Source: Poecilobothrus nobilitatus (lineage: Eukaryota > Arthropoda > Insecta > Diptera > Dolichopodidae). From it: DNA of 64,000 nucleotides. Positions 1 to 10,581 of the stretch are shown here, piece by piece; the stretch's first letter is position 1, and each line of letters opens with the position of its first letter. A program made the position numbers and the translations under genes. The stretch covers positions 1,922,001 through 1,986,000 of the forward strand of contig OX352773.1 in the NCBI GenBank assembly GCA_947095535.1. Reading direction: 5' to 3'. The notes beneath the pieces are model-generated. The model was not told where the DNA came from, did not search any database, and saw only the letters and a program-made list of their open reading frames with translations.

Positions 1-436
1 GCACATTTGAAAAAACAAACATAAAAATTTACATTAGCAACCCGTTTCATATTATTTATTTAAAATAAACGTCATTAAAATTATTTTTACGTAAAAATAT
101 TAACCAGATGATAAAAATAATATTTCAAGCAATAATCTTGAATTAAAATTATTTGTGTTTGAAATCATCAAAATTCGGCGCCGAGATTCAAGATTTTTTT
201 TTGCCGGGATTTTTTTTCAAAATTTTAAATTATTCGGAATTTTTTTTTTCGGGATCTTTTTTTCAGTAAAGTGTCATAGACCCGATCTAAAGATATAAAA
301 AACTTTGAAGTTATTTTTTATTTCTCTTTTTATTATTATTAGTTATTTCTATGATTTTATGATTGTCACTTCACAAATAAATTTTAAAGCTTAAATATTT
401 TTGTTTAATGATTTCCTCTTCCATTTTGTATTTTTA
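1..436. other. AT-rich non-coding DNA
   Basis: No gene is visible. The stretch holds homopolymer T runs and a short set of GGGATTTTT/GGAATTTTT-like direct repeats around 180-265. Nothing further can be assigned. Confidence 0.6.
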
Positions 437-1015
437 GCACATTTTCCAAAATTTTTGAAAAAATATGCTTATTAGTTTCACTCTGTCCGTTTGTCCATCC
501 GTCCGTCTAGATGTTTACAAAACTTCTACACCGTTTGAAATAAAACAATGATATTTTACTACGGATAGGCATCGCCAAAAAAGTAATCTTGTGGGACAAC
601 TTTTTTCTGTAGTCCCATCTGTTACGGAGCTACAGCCCTACAAAGTTTAAAAAGCCCTATCTTTAAATTGTTATAACACAGGTTCTGTAAGGCATATTTT
701 CAATCTGGAAACGCTAAACGATAGCTGGCTTTATAAACTTTATATAAAATAAATACGCTTTGCCATATAGTATTTTAATATACCGTTATGTGAAACTCAA
801 ATGTAGACCCCTTCTATTTTGCGAACGGTTTAACTTAGAAGCACTTAACTTTCAGGAAATATTTTTGTGTCGTCTCCCGTTTAGAAGCTGTAAGGAGTCA
901 AAAACTGAAAATTCTCTATTTTTAAACTACTCTAATTTTATGGGCACCTGTCCAAATTTTTTTGAAGTAGTATACAAAAATTAAAGCTCCAACATTATAT
1001 TTTTATTTGTGTTAA
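437..1015 (-). repeat. R2-family dispersed repeat, partial
   Basis: It opens with an imperfect palindrome (TAGCACATTTT ... AATATGCTTA), followed by a GTCCGTCCGTC track and the phrase ACAAAACTTCTACACCG. All three recur at 3910 and, reversed, at 38700. The rest is R2/R1 body sequence (ACGGAGCTACAGCCC, ACCGTTATGTGAAA). The small open frame across it is not coding. Confidence 0.8.
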
Positions 1016-1687
1016 TAATTTTTCTTAATGATATAGGGTTAATATTATAAGGCTTTCTTAATGATATAGGGTTATAATTGCTTTGATGATTTGATTTTTC
1101 TCAATTTTTTCTTATTGTTTTCATTATTATTCATAATTTGTATTAATAAAATATGTAATTTGTATAATTATAAATTTATTTATCATTATATCTAGTCTTT
1201 ACTTTAGGCTTATTATAGATAAGTTTTTTATTTTGGAAATGTGCTTTTTTGAAAACCCTTGGTTTTTCCATTACTTGTTTATTTCTGGTTTTATTATGTT
1301 TATGAAAAGAATAAACCTTAAAAAACCAGAATAACTCTTAAAAGAAATTGCTAAAAAATAAGAACAAAGTACCAAGTTTTCCTAAAAAACATTTTAATTT
1401 TTTACTTTGATTTTGCTTTTTGTAAATAATATTTCCTTTTATATTCTCATTTCATTTATAAAAAAATCTTTTATCCCAATAAATATCGGAATTTTCACAA
1501 TTTTTCGTGTCATTTAGCAATTTTCCTGGATTATCCTAATCTGAAAAGGATATAATAATAAAGTGTTGCATTTTTAGACTATAAAATTGGTGGCTGCAAA
1601 TAATACCACAAGAATAAAGTTCAATTGTTTTTCCTCTTTTTCTTTTTGCATTCCGAACATTTTGTTTCTACCACTTATTTTGACTCA
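1016..1687. other. AT-rich non-coding DNA
   Basis: No gene or recognisable element is seen. There is a short direct duplication of TTTCTTAATGATATAGGGTT near 1020-1070. Confidence 0.5.
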
Positions 1688-1757
1688 TGTTGTAGTGGTT
1701 AAGTCGCCATACTTTAATCGGAACGTCTTGGTTTCAAACCCCGGTTAGGTCATACAA
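1688..1757 (+). mobile_element. tRNA-headed SINE, family 2, copy 1
   Basis: The phrase GTAGTGGTTAAGTCGCCA is an A-box-like tRNA D arm. TGGTTTCAAACCCCGG is a B-box-like T arm at the expected spacing. A second copy with the same order lies at 7326. Both are followed about 50 bases later by AAT-type microsatellite. A functional tRNA gene is unlikely because the stems do not pair well. Confidence 0.6.
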
Positions 1758-3909
1758 AAAAAGTAGTATTTTTATATCGCAATAATCTATATCCTGTAAT
1801 AATAACAATAACAATAATAGTAGTAGTTGCTGCTACAGTGAAGCTTTGGTTATCTCATGTAGGAAGATACTATATAATACTGCTTGTTGTAAAATACTGC
1901 TAACCTTGACTCTATATCAAATAGTAATAATAATAGTAATACTATAGATGATGTAATATAATACTATAACTTGACAATACCAAGGTTTAGTATCGAGGTT
2001 TAGTTTGGCTTCAAGCGTTTATATTTGTTAATCATGTTTTTTCGAAATCTTTTATTATTAAATCTAGTTTTTTAAGTTTTCAACTTTAATCCGTTTTTCC
2101 GAAAAGTTTAAGTAAAACAAATTATAGTGAAGTAAATATAAGAACTAATGAATTCGTTATTTCACCCTAACTAAGTTCCCAAAATTAATAGTTTTTATTA
2201 TTAAATTTAATATACATAGTTTTATTGTAAAGCCTAATAGACTTTAATAATCAGTTATTCTATTTAGTTTCTCAATTTTACAATCAATCTTTCCAGAATT
2301 TAATAATCAGTTTTTCTTTCTTAGGATTTCTGATATTATTAACCAGTTTATATTTTAGTAAACTTCAAGATTCGATACGGAAATGTGATCTTTATTATTG
2401 CATAGCTCCAAGTGATTTATAATTCAACTTTATCGATTTTATAAGTTCAAGCCCTCAAATTGAATGATGATATAAAATAAGTAGGTATTTGAAACAAATC
2501 CTTTTTCTCAGTTTTTTTATCGATGTATTTTATTGATAAAAGAAATTCAACTGTAACCAAAAATAATAAAACATTTTTCAATGCCTTATTTCTTCGAGCA
2601 TTATTTCTGGGCACGCATAAAATATTAGTAAAACTAATAGAAGTGTATTATGATACAACACATGAACGAAATCGATCTCGTTTATTTCTTATTTTATTCT
2701 GATTTGTATAATATGTATATGTTACAGTTTGCTTAATAAGGAAGAAGAGATTATGACACATGCAAAAAATATAAGTGAAAACAATAAAAAAAGACACAAC
2801 TACATATAAAAATAGTTTTAGGAGTTCAATAAAATCATTTGTTTGAAATACATAGAGTCGTATCCTAAAATTACAGTAATATTTATATCCACATCTAATA
2901 TAAAAAGCAGAAAGTGTATTTTTTTGTCTTAGATTCTCGTGAAAACCACCGAATTAGATTCACGTGGAAACCATTAGATTAGTTTGCTTGAGTTTTTGAT
3001 TACAGCCACTTTCAATTAGGCTTAAATAACTGTTGATCGTATCTATATTAATCTTCTTTTCACTTTAATCCAACTGTGTAGTAAGTTATGAGCCTAACGT
3101 CGGTTCAAATAGATCAAATAAATTTAATTTAGTGAAAAAATAAAGTAGGGGAGAAAAAGAAAGAAAACAAAATTTTTTTTTCTTTTTCTTTTATTGTAAT
3201 ATGCGGTATACATTTTTTCTAAAATAGTTAATTATTTTCTAGATTTCTGTAATATCCGCAATCTTCAAGCTAATTTCCATGCTGTAGAAGGGCATCTCAA
3301 CACTTAAACATATTATTTTAGCACTTTGTGAAACGCAGGTGAATAAACGGGATGGACACTTTGCCATACGAAACTATTTTATTTTTATTTTCTCCCCTTT
3401 TACCATGTGAAATATAGTGCTTCAGTTGGTTGTCCCTTGAGCGTCTCTGTTTATTATTTGGTGAGTGCAAGTTTCCGGCTAGGCACGGTGAGTTGTCTAA
3501 GTGTGGCTCACCAAAAGATAGTATGGTGGTACAGTCTTGCTAACTGGGAAAGTTTTAATAACTTTTTTTTTAACGCCTTGGATTAGTCACTGTGTTTTGA
3601 AAAAATACTACTTTGTTTCTTTTCCATTCCAAACATTCCATTAATGATTTAGACAAAATTTCATATTGGGGTGAAATAAACAGAGTTGACTTTAACTTCT
3701 TTAAAACACAGTGTTGTCTAATTTCACATAAAGTAAATACTCTAATAGCTAACCTCACATTTTAAAATGAGACCTTCCAGCATGCTGAAAGTTTGAACAT
3801 TCTGGGCATTGAGCCAAATCAAAAAGGATTACCTGCAAAATCTTGTTTATTTTAGTTTTGTTTTTCAAAAACTTGTTTTTTTTTATTGTTTTGTAAAATC
3901 TTTTCTTTT
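1758..3909. other. AT-rich non-coding DNA
   Basis: An AAT/AGT-rich simple-sequence patch (about 1797-1960) follows the SINE head. Near 2930-2985 there are two imperfect copies of AGATTCTCGTGAAAACCACC. At 3430-3540 is a less AT-rich patch of unknown nature. A 62-codon open frame on the minus strand at 3570-3758 is not recognisable and is not annotated as a gene. Confidence 0.5.
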
Positions 3910-4955
3910 TAGCACATTTCCAAAAAAAATTTGAAAAAATGTGCTTATTAGTTTCATTCTCTCCGTCCGTCTGTTTACAAAACTTCTACACCGTTAGAGA
4001 TAGAGAAAAAAACCAAGGGTAGGTCTCATAAAAAAAATAATTTTGTGGAACAACTTTTTCATGTAGCCCCATCCATTACGGAGCTACAGCCCCTCAAACT
4101 TTGAAAAAGTCCAATTTTTAAATGCATATATCTAATGTTCTGCTTAAGATTTTTTCAATCTGAAAACGTCATGCGACACATATTTTTTTCAACTTTGTAA
4201 ATTAATATCAAAATTATACAATTTTTTTAAATTTATAATTTTTTTTATTTTTTAAATTTTTTTTAAATGTATTTAAATTTCCCGTTATGTGAAGGTTTGA
4301 AATTTTGAAGTAAGAAAGAACTTTTAGAATTAGTATAAGTTTGCTCAGAAAATTTTTCTGGGCTACCTCCTGTTTATGAGCTATTAGGGCTCAAAAATTG
4401 AAAATTTGGTATTTTTAAACACCTGTTCTGTTACTGAGGAATCTGTACACATTTTACTTTGGTAAGATATAAAAATTAAAGCTACAGTAATATATTTTAA
4501 CGTGTGTTAAAGGTTTATTTTAGTTATATAGGGTTCCAGAGTTACAGCTCTTCAAAATTGCGAAAAAGCCCCATTTTCAAATGTATGTATCTCAAGCTCT
4601 GCGTAATAGTTTTGCAATCTAAAACCGCCACAAGACCGGAAATTTTATTATCTACATAAAACTATATTAAAATTATGCAATATTTTGTAATTTACTATTC
4701 AAATTTACTGTTATGTGAAAATCACATTTTGCTTGAAATTTCTGTTTTCATAACTCCGGCGCGCCTTTAGATAGGAACTTCAAATTTTGAGACAAAAAAA
4801 AACTTTTTGAATTAGTATAAGTTTTCTTAGAAAATTTTTTTGTACCACCCCCTGTTTAAGAGGTATTAGGGCTGAAATATCAAAAATTTCCTATTTTTAG
4901 GCACTTGTAACTTAAGCACCTGTACAAATTTTTTTTCAGCAAGACATAAAAATTA
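3910..4955 (-). repeat. R2-family dispersed repeat
   Basis: It starts with the hairpin end AGCACATTT ... AAATGTGCT, then a CCGTCCGTCTG track and ACAAAACTTCTACACCG. The body holds two diverged copies of a unit of about 400-500 bp, marked by ACCTCCTGTTTATGAG / ACCCCCTGTTTAAGAG and by CCGTTATGTGAA. It abuts an R1 copy in the opposite orientation at 4957, so the pair has palindromic ends on both outer sides. Confidence 0.8.
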
Positions 4956-4956
4956 A

Positions 4957-6389
4957 AATGGGAACTAGAACTAGAACTATATGTTTATATGTACATTCTT
5001 CAAAAGCAGATTCTAATCTTCCACATAACGATTATCAATCCAAAACTTTTTCAAATATTCTGTAGTACCATTAAATACTAAGCGGTAAATGTATATTAAA
5101 TTTACTTAGTACAAAATAGTAAATATAATTTTAAATATTATATTATATTATATTTAAATATTCCATTGACAGAATAATTTCTAATAAGTACAATAAAATA
5201 CATATATGTATGTATGTAAATACGGCGCTATATAATATACATCTCTTTACTCTTATCATTCGTTCATCAGTGACATATACGTTATGTAAATAAACATGAT
5301 ATTATATAAGTATGTATGTATATCAATATCATATAAATAAAAATTCTTCAAACAACCGTTATGTTGTTTATTTATTTACATTTTTTGTACTACGCATTAT
5401 ATCCTCAACAATTTCAAATTATCGAGTAAAACAAAATGCAAAAAATTCGTTAAAGAAATTTGTTAGAAAATTTGAAAAAATCAAGTAACACTTTCGTCAA
5501 TTATAAAGTAACACTATATTATTTAAAAAAGTTATTAACAGAAATAAGAGTATAATGTTGAAGCTTCAAGTTTTATGTATTACTTCAAAAAAATTTTAAC
5601 AGGTGTTCAAGTTACAGGTGTTTAAAAATAGGAAATTTTCAATTTTTGACCCCTTACAACTCCTAAACGGGGGATGATACAAAAAAAAATTCTGAAATGA
5701 CACATACTTATTTTCAAAGATCTAACTTCTGTCTCAATTTCAAGTTTCCAACTTAAACCGTTTAGAAGATAGAAGGGTTAAAGGATTTTGCAAAATTTGA
5801 GTTTCGCATAACGGTAAATTAAGACACCGTATGCCACAAATACATATTTATTGAATATATACTTTTAAATCTAATAAAAGTAGTAATCGTTTGGCGTTTT
5901 CAAAATGAAGATATACCATATACAACTTGTGCTATAGCAATTTAAATATAGAGCTTTTTTGAACCCTTGGGAAGCTGTACCTCCGTAACCGGTAAGGCTA
6001 CAGAAAAAAGTTATTAAAAATAAAATTAATATTTTTTAGAGATCTATCAGCAGTTAAACTTTCATAGCTCTATTTCAAAAAAATGTGGGGATCTAAAAGT
6101 TAGGTGTTTGAGAGCTACTCTAAGTTTTGGTCCAAACTCAACCAAAAAAAATAGGGAACGTACAAATTGATGTTAGAATATTTTGTGTAAATTTGAAGAT
6201 TCTAGCTTTCTTAGTTTTTGATTTAGCGTGCTGACGGACGGACGGACGGACGGATATGGCTTAAACGTCTTAGAATTTTTTTCTGATCCGATCCATACCT
6301 TTGAAGGTATATCTAGCTCGCTTATTTTCGAGGTGTTACAAACGGAAGAGTAATTTTATTATACCCGATCCTATCGTACGGGTATAAAA
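4957..6389 (+). repeat. R1-family dispersed repeat, 5'-truncated
   Basis: It shares long stretches with the copies at 15543 and 39417, including TCATTCGTTCATCAGTGACA, CAAGTAACACTTTCGTC and GGTGTTACAAACGG. The 3' end has the GACGGACGGACGG track followed by the palindrome TTATACCCG ... CGGGTATAA. The 5' end seen in other copies is missing; this copy begins near ACTATATGTTTATATG. Confidence 0.85.
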
Positions 6390-6638
6390 ATTTAACAGTT
6401 AATATCAATTATTATATATTATATATGTTATTAACAATTAAACAGAATTTTATTGTTTATTTATTTATTTATTTAACATTACAATAATATTTATATTCTA
6501 ATTTACGTAAATCAATAACTACACCATAAATAAATAAAGAGAAACCGGCAAGCTAATATGAAAAAAACATTAAACAAATTTTTTATCTTATATGTTTTAT
6601 CACAATGTTAAAATACAAATATATATATATATATATAT

Positions 6639-6799
6639 TTTTCTTTTTTTTTTTTTAGTGAACAGGAAATTACACAATCTTTCCTTTACAGGCGTGGCAG
6701 TAAATGTCGTAAGGGGAAATAACTCTTACGATGTGTGTGGAATTCAAACCCACACTCACTCGGTTCTTAGGCTCTTACCCATTAGGCTACCGAGCCCCC
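6639..6799 (-). mobile_element. tRNA-headed SINE, family 1, copy A
   Basis: Read on the minus strand, the head has an A box (TAGCCTAATGG) and a degenerate B box (GTTTGAATTC). The body has the hairpin CGTAAGAG ... CCCCTTACG and the phrase CTGCCACGCCTG, and it ends in a T run that is the copied A tail. Flanks AAAATACAAATAT (6610-6622) and AAAACACGAATAT (6800-6812) match at 11 of 13 positions and are probably the target-site duplication. Confidence 0.85.
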
Positions 6800-6812
6800 A
6801 AAACACGAATAT

Positions 6813-7325
6813 TGTGATTAATTTAGTATTTCTAATAAAACAAATTAATTGATTTATCATTAATTATTAAATCACTCCTAATTTAAATCCTGGCATAAAC
6901 TTATACATACACATTCTGGAAAAAGCGTATAACTCTGATTTTGTAACCATAACTTTATAATTCCTACTAATCCAAAATTTCTCATATATACGAACATACA
7001 AAAAAACTCTTCCCTAATTTTAAAGTGCCTACAAACTTTGCGGCACCGCAAACATGCGCCGCTTTCATTTAATACAATCGGATATAAACTCATTCATTTG
7101 AAATGCGACTCTGCAAAAACGCGCTGCTATCATTAAAACTGACATATAAAAAAAATCTGCTGTCTCCACCACAGGACCGACCGCTATTATACGAAAAGAT
7201 AATGCCAAAATATAGATTTTTTATATAATAATTCATATCAAAGCAAAATAACTTCTAAATAATTTAACATAATTTTTTTTAAGTCAATAACATTAATAAT
7301 GCAATGAAATCGTATATCTGAATGG
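6813..7325. other. Non-coding DNA
   Basis: Nothing recognisable is seen. The 71-codon minus-strand open frame at 6878-7093 has no identifiable motif. Confidence 0.4.
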
Positions 7326-7402
7326 CGCATGGCGCACTGGTTAAGTCGCCAACTTTTAATAATCCAAGGGTCTTGCGTTCAAACCTCGGTCGGGACATAT
7401 AA
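7326..7402 (+). mobile_element. tRNA-headed SINE, family 2, copy 2
   Basis: TGGCGCACTGGTTAAGTCGC matches the head of the copy at 1688. GCGTTCAAACCTCGG supplies the B box GTTCAAACC. A short AT-rich body leads into a long AAT microsatellite, as in copy 1. Confidence 0.6.
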
Positions 7403-7439
7403 ATAAAAAATATGTAATAATTTCATATCGTAATAATAA

Positions 7440-7765
7440 ATATCGTATAATTAATAATAGTAATAATAATAATAACAATAATAATAATAATAACAATAAT
7501 AATAATAATAATAATAGTAATAATAATAAAAATACTAATAAAAATAATAATAATCAATAATAATAATAACAGTAATAAATAATAATAACAGTAATAATAA
7601 TAATATTTATTAATAATAATAACAGTAATAATACTAATAATGATGATAATGAACTATTGATCTTAATAGCATTATAATGTTGTTAATAATAATAACAATA
7701 ATAATGTCAAAATTGATAACATTAATAATAATAATAAAAATGGTAATAATAATAATGACAATAAT
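7440..7765 (+). repeat. AAT/AAC trinucleotide tract
   Basis: Long interrupted AAT/AAC/AGT array. It ends just upstream of an ORF1 remnant, so it may encode the asparagine-rich part of LINE ORF1, as in LINE-C and LINE-D. It could instead be the tail of the SINE just upstream. Confidence 0.85.
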
Positions 7766-7817
7766 AACAATAATACATTAGAATTGAAACAAAAAATATC
7801 ATCTTTATTTGATTTGA

Positions 7818-8335
7818 TTGAATATGAACACTTCTAATATATATTCAGATAATTCCTTGAGTAATGGTAATAATGCTAATACTGTGATTAATAATAAAAC
7901 GACTACTATTGATAAGTATGATAATTTTACTGAAGGGCCAACACAAATTTCGGATTTTACGCTGGGTTATACGAAAATCCCTATTGAACCGTTGGCTACC
8001 CAATCAAATGATAATACTTTCATTCAACCTTTAGTGCCACCAATAGTTAGAATTAAAATTCGTTAAATGAGCAAGATAAAATATATGCCCTCTCAAGATT
8101 AAGAGATGAAAGAATTTATAATCTTATGAGGTTATACCTCTCTTACTTGTATGACGACTCCTATAATTGTGTTATCGAGGGAAAAAGAAAGACTAACGTT
8201 TTAGTACTTTTGCATAATGAATTACAAAGCTCTTTATGATATCTTTGTAAAATATCATGAGTCTATTGGTGTGCCCACTAAAATGATGCAAGAAGACTTA
8301 AAAGCCTTTCGTAGTTATTGTAATAGTAACTGCTA
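7818..8335 (+). pseudogene. LINE-A ORF1, C-terminal part, broken
   Basis: The first 82 codons (7818-8066) are Asn/Thr-rich and end in FIQPLVPPIVRIKIR. After a frame change near 8066, the sequence reads IYALSRLRDERIYN and LMRLYLSYLYDDS. After a stop and another frame change it reads YHESIGVPTKMM. The same three blocks occur in the same order in LINE-D ORF1 (FIDPMAPPIVKMTRK, YILSRLKDSRIYN, YHESIGGLPKKML), so this is a decayed copy of a related ORF1. ORF1 of such elements usually binds the element RNA. At least two frame breaks make it non-functional. Confidence 0.75.
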
Positions 8336-8379
8336 TAATCACTTACAGCGATCAAGAGAAAGTTATAATAAGTTTTTTC

Positions 8380-9390
8380 TTGTCAAGAGTTAAAAATAAC
8401 TTAATCACTGTATCAACAATAAAGCATAAAGATCGGACAAGTAATCTCTCATTATATTATCAAAATGTAAGAGAATTACGCGATAAAATAACACAAGTTT
8501 TTAATAACTCCAAAGTACTAAACTCGGATATATTTAAGCTTACTGAGACTTGGTTATCACCTTCTATCAATTCTCTTGAATTATGTGACAATTCCTACTT
8601 AATTTACAGGAAAGATAGATATCAAAATGATATTGATATTTTAAATAATTCATTGATTCCTAAAGGTGCAGGTGTTTTTATTTCAGTTAAGAATAAATTT
8701 ATCTCTTCACAGAAACTTCAACAAGTTTCTTCTACTAAAAATCTATTAAACAAACAATTAGACCTTCTTTTTTCTTCTGACTAGAACATTGACGGCAACA
8801 CCTCTTTCAAAAATTTATTGTCATCATCCCCCTTTCAGTTTTCAATACCATTATTTTTTAAATAATTGTTTAAAAAAATCGTCATTAAATATCTCACATA
8901 AATTTAATTTTTCCAAAACTTTACTTCAAATTTTTATATGCTTAACAATTTTTTTTTCAATTGATTTTAATTCTTTACTAGACATAAATGATTTAAGTGA
9001 TTTAAATAATGCGATTGATAAATTTTACGAAGTAATTTATCATAGATTTGACTTGTATGATCCTCGAGTTCGTGATTGAAATATCAATTCAAGCCCACCA
9101 TGGTATGATGATCAACTAAAAACTCTTAGAAATAAAAAAAATAAAGCGTGGAATGCATATTTAAAAAAGATGGATATTTCTTATTCAAATTTTTGCTTCT
9201 CAACTTCGTACAGATCCTAAATCTTTTTGAAAGCTTGTAAATTCAAAACGTAAATCCGATCAATATCCAAATTATATGTCATACAAGAATCAGAATTTTA
9301 ACGACTCAATTGTTATATCTAACTATTTTTAAAATGTTTCGCAAAAAATGTTCTATGGCGTCTTTACTTGTGTAACAAGTTTTTCTTATA
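8380..9390 (+). pseudogene. LINE-A endonuclease and linker remnant
   Basis: Codons from 8440 read LSLYYQNVRELRDKITQVF, and then KLTETWLSPS. Both are typical of the N-terminal part of the apurinic-type endonuclease of Jockey/CR1-group LINEs (family consensus YQNVRGL ... TETWL). A stop near 8783 ends the frame. From 9105 comes PWYDDQLKTLRNKKNKAWNA, the linker between endonuclease and reverse transcriptase, then SKRKSDQYPNY. Several stops and shifts are present and the catalytic core of the reverse transcriptase is absent. It is a dead 5' fragment of a LINE, directly downstream of its ORF1 remnant. Confidence 0.75.
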
Positions 9391-9394
9391 ATAA

Positions 9395-9398
<4 letters not shown>

Positions 9399-9427
<29 letters not shown>
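9399..9427 (+). repeat. TG dinucleotide microsatellite
   Basis: Uninterrupted TG repeat of about 14 units, with an ACACAC-rich patch about 50 bases downstream. Confidence 0.95.
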
Positions 9428-9428
<1 letters not shown>

Positions 9429-9862
9429 GTTTAACACTTTATATGTAGTTTAACACTACGTAACACGCACCCACACACACACAAACACATATACATGAAC
9501 ACTAAAAAAATATTTACAGCCTTCTACGCACCGGAGTAGTTTATATTGGCCAAAATCTCGGGTAAAAATTTTAAGTATGAAAACAATACCTACCTTATGC
9601 ATAATTGTATGCGGTCGGTAACAAGATTTAGCAAGATTTTTATGAAAAGCCAGATTTAAAAAAAAACAAGATAAAGAAAAAATAAGATTTTGAAAAACAA
9701 GATAAAAAATAAATATATTTCGTACCGCTCCCATCAATAATTGGACTGGTTGAACCATGTTTTTGGGATAGCTAAGAAATTAGAGAAATGTTTAGGATTC
9801 CTGTATTGCTGTAAGATCTTGTTTTCGTCTTTAGATTTGTTAAATATCTAGAAATCCTTCAT
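9428..9862. other. Non-coding spacer
   Basis: No gene is seen. Around 9625-9710 there are loose AACAAGATTTT-like repeats that recall the units of the foldback element at 17189. Confidence 0.4.
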
Positions 9863-10079
9863 CAGGCCTAGAATGGAGTACAATGCACACATTTGGACAG
9901 GAATCCCACAAAATGCATTTGGATACCTAGATAAAATGGAAAACAAAGCAATTCGTTTAATAGACGCTCCTATTGCTACCTTAACTCTAGCTCCACTAGG
10001 TCATCTACGTGGCATTAGAGCACTCATTCTATCTAATAGATATTTCGTTGGTCTGCGTGAAAATATTTCTTTAAATTAA
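9863..10079 (+). pseudogene. LINE reverse-transcriptase C-terminal fragment
   Basis: The frame reads RPRMEYNAHIW, then YLDKMENKAIRLI and LGHLRGIRALILSNRYF. This is the conserved block after the reverse-transcriptase palm and thumb in insect LINE polyproteins (RP-EY-HIW, then a line ending RAIRLI). It stops at 10077. Wording differs from the equivalent part of LINE-C (RPILEYSSQV), so it comes from another family or a distant copy. It is not clear whether it belonged to LINE-A. Confidence 0.7.
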
Positions 10080-10381
10080 TTTTTGAGAGGTAAACATCAA
10101 TCGGCTAATAAGTTATTAATATAAAAAAAATATCTGCAAGTAAAAATATTATGCAATTTATAAATTGAAATTATGTGTTTCACTTAAAACTAAAAATAAA
10201 AATATGAAATAAAGTATGAAATAAAATAATGTAAAAAAAATGTTTTAAATAATATGCTTTTATCCAAACAAATTTAACCCCCTAAAAAGTAAAACTGGTG
10301 GTAGATCTTGAGCAACTCAAATTGTTATAAAGCAATAAAAGAATTTCGCAAATCATTTGAGGTTATAACCTCAATTTTAGA
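10080..10381. repeat. AT-rich segment with R4 repeat
   Basis: About 10165-10300 resembles 48745-48865 (ATTATGTGTTTCA-TTAAAACTAAAAA, then ATATGCTTTTATC and CCTCTAAAAAGTA). It may be a LINE 3' untranslated region, because it follows a LINE C-terminal fragment here. Confidence 0.5.
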
Positions 10382-10581
10382 GCCACAAACTTATTTTTTT
10401 AATCCATTTCTCTGCCACATAAATGTAGACAGGAATTTACACAGCCTTACCTGTTCAGGCGTGGCTGTAAATGTCGTGAGGGGAAATAACTCTTACGACG
10501 TTTGTGGGATTCGAATACACACTTCCTCGGTGTTTTCCTCGATGTAACCACTAGGGCACCGAGGCCCCGCCACAAACTTAT
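10382..10581 (-). mobile_element. tRNA-headed SINE, family 1, copy B, with target-site duplication
   Basis: Perfect 13-base direct repeats GCCACAAACTTAT at 10382-10394 and 10569-10581 enclose the element. Read on the minus strand it begins GGGGCCTCGGTGCCCTAGTG, has the B box ATTCGAATCCC, then the CGTAAGAG ... CTCACG hairpin and the ACAGCCACGCCTGAACAGG body. It ends in a short A-rich tail. It is the best delimited of the four copies. Confidence 0.93.
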
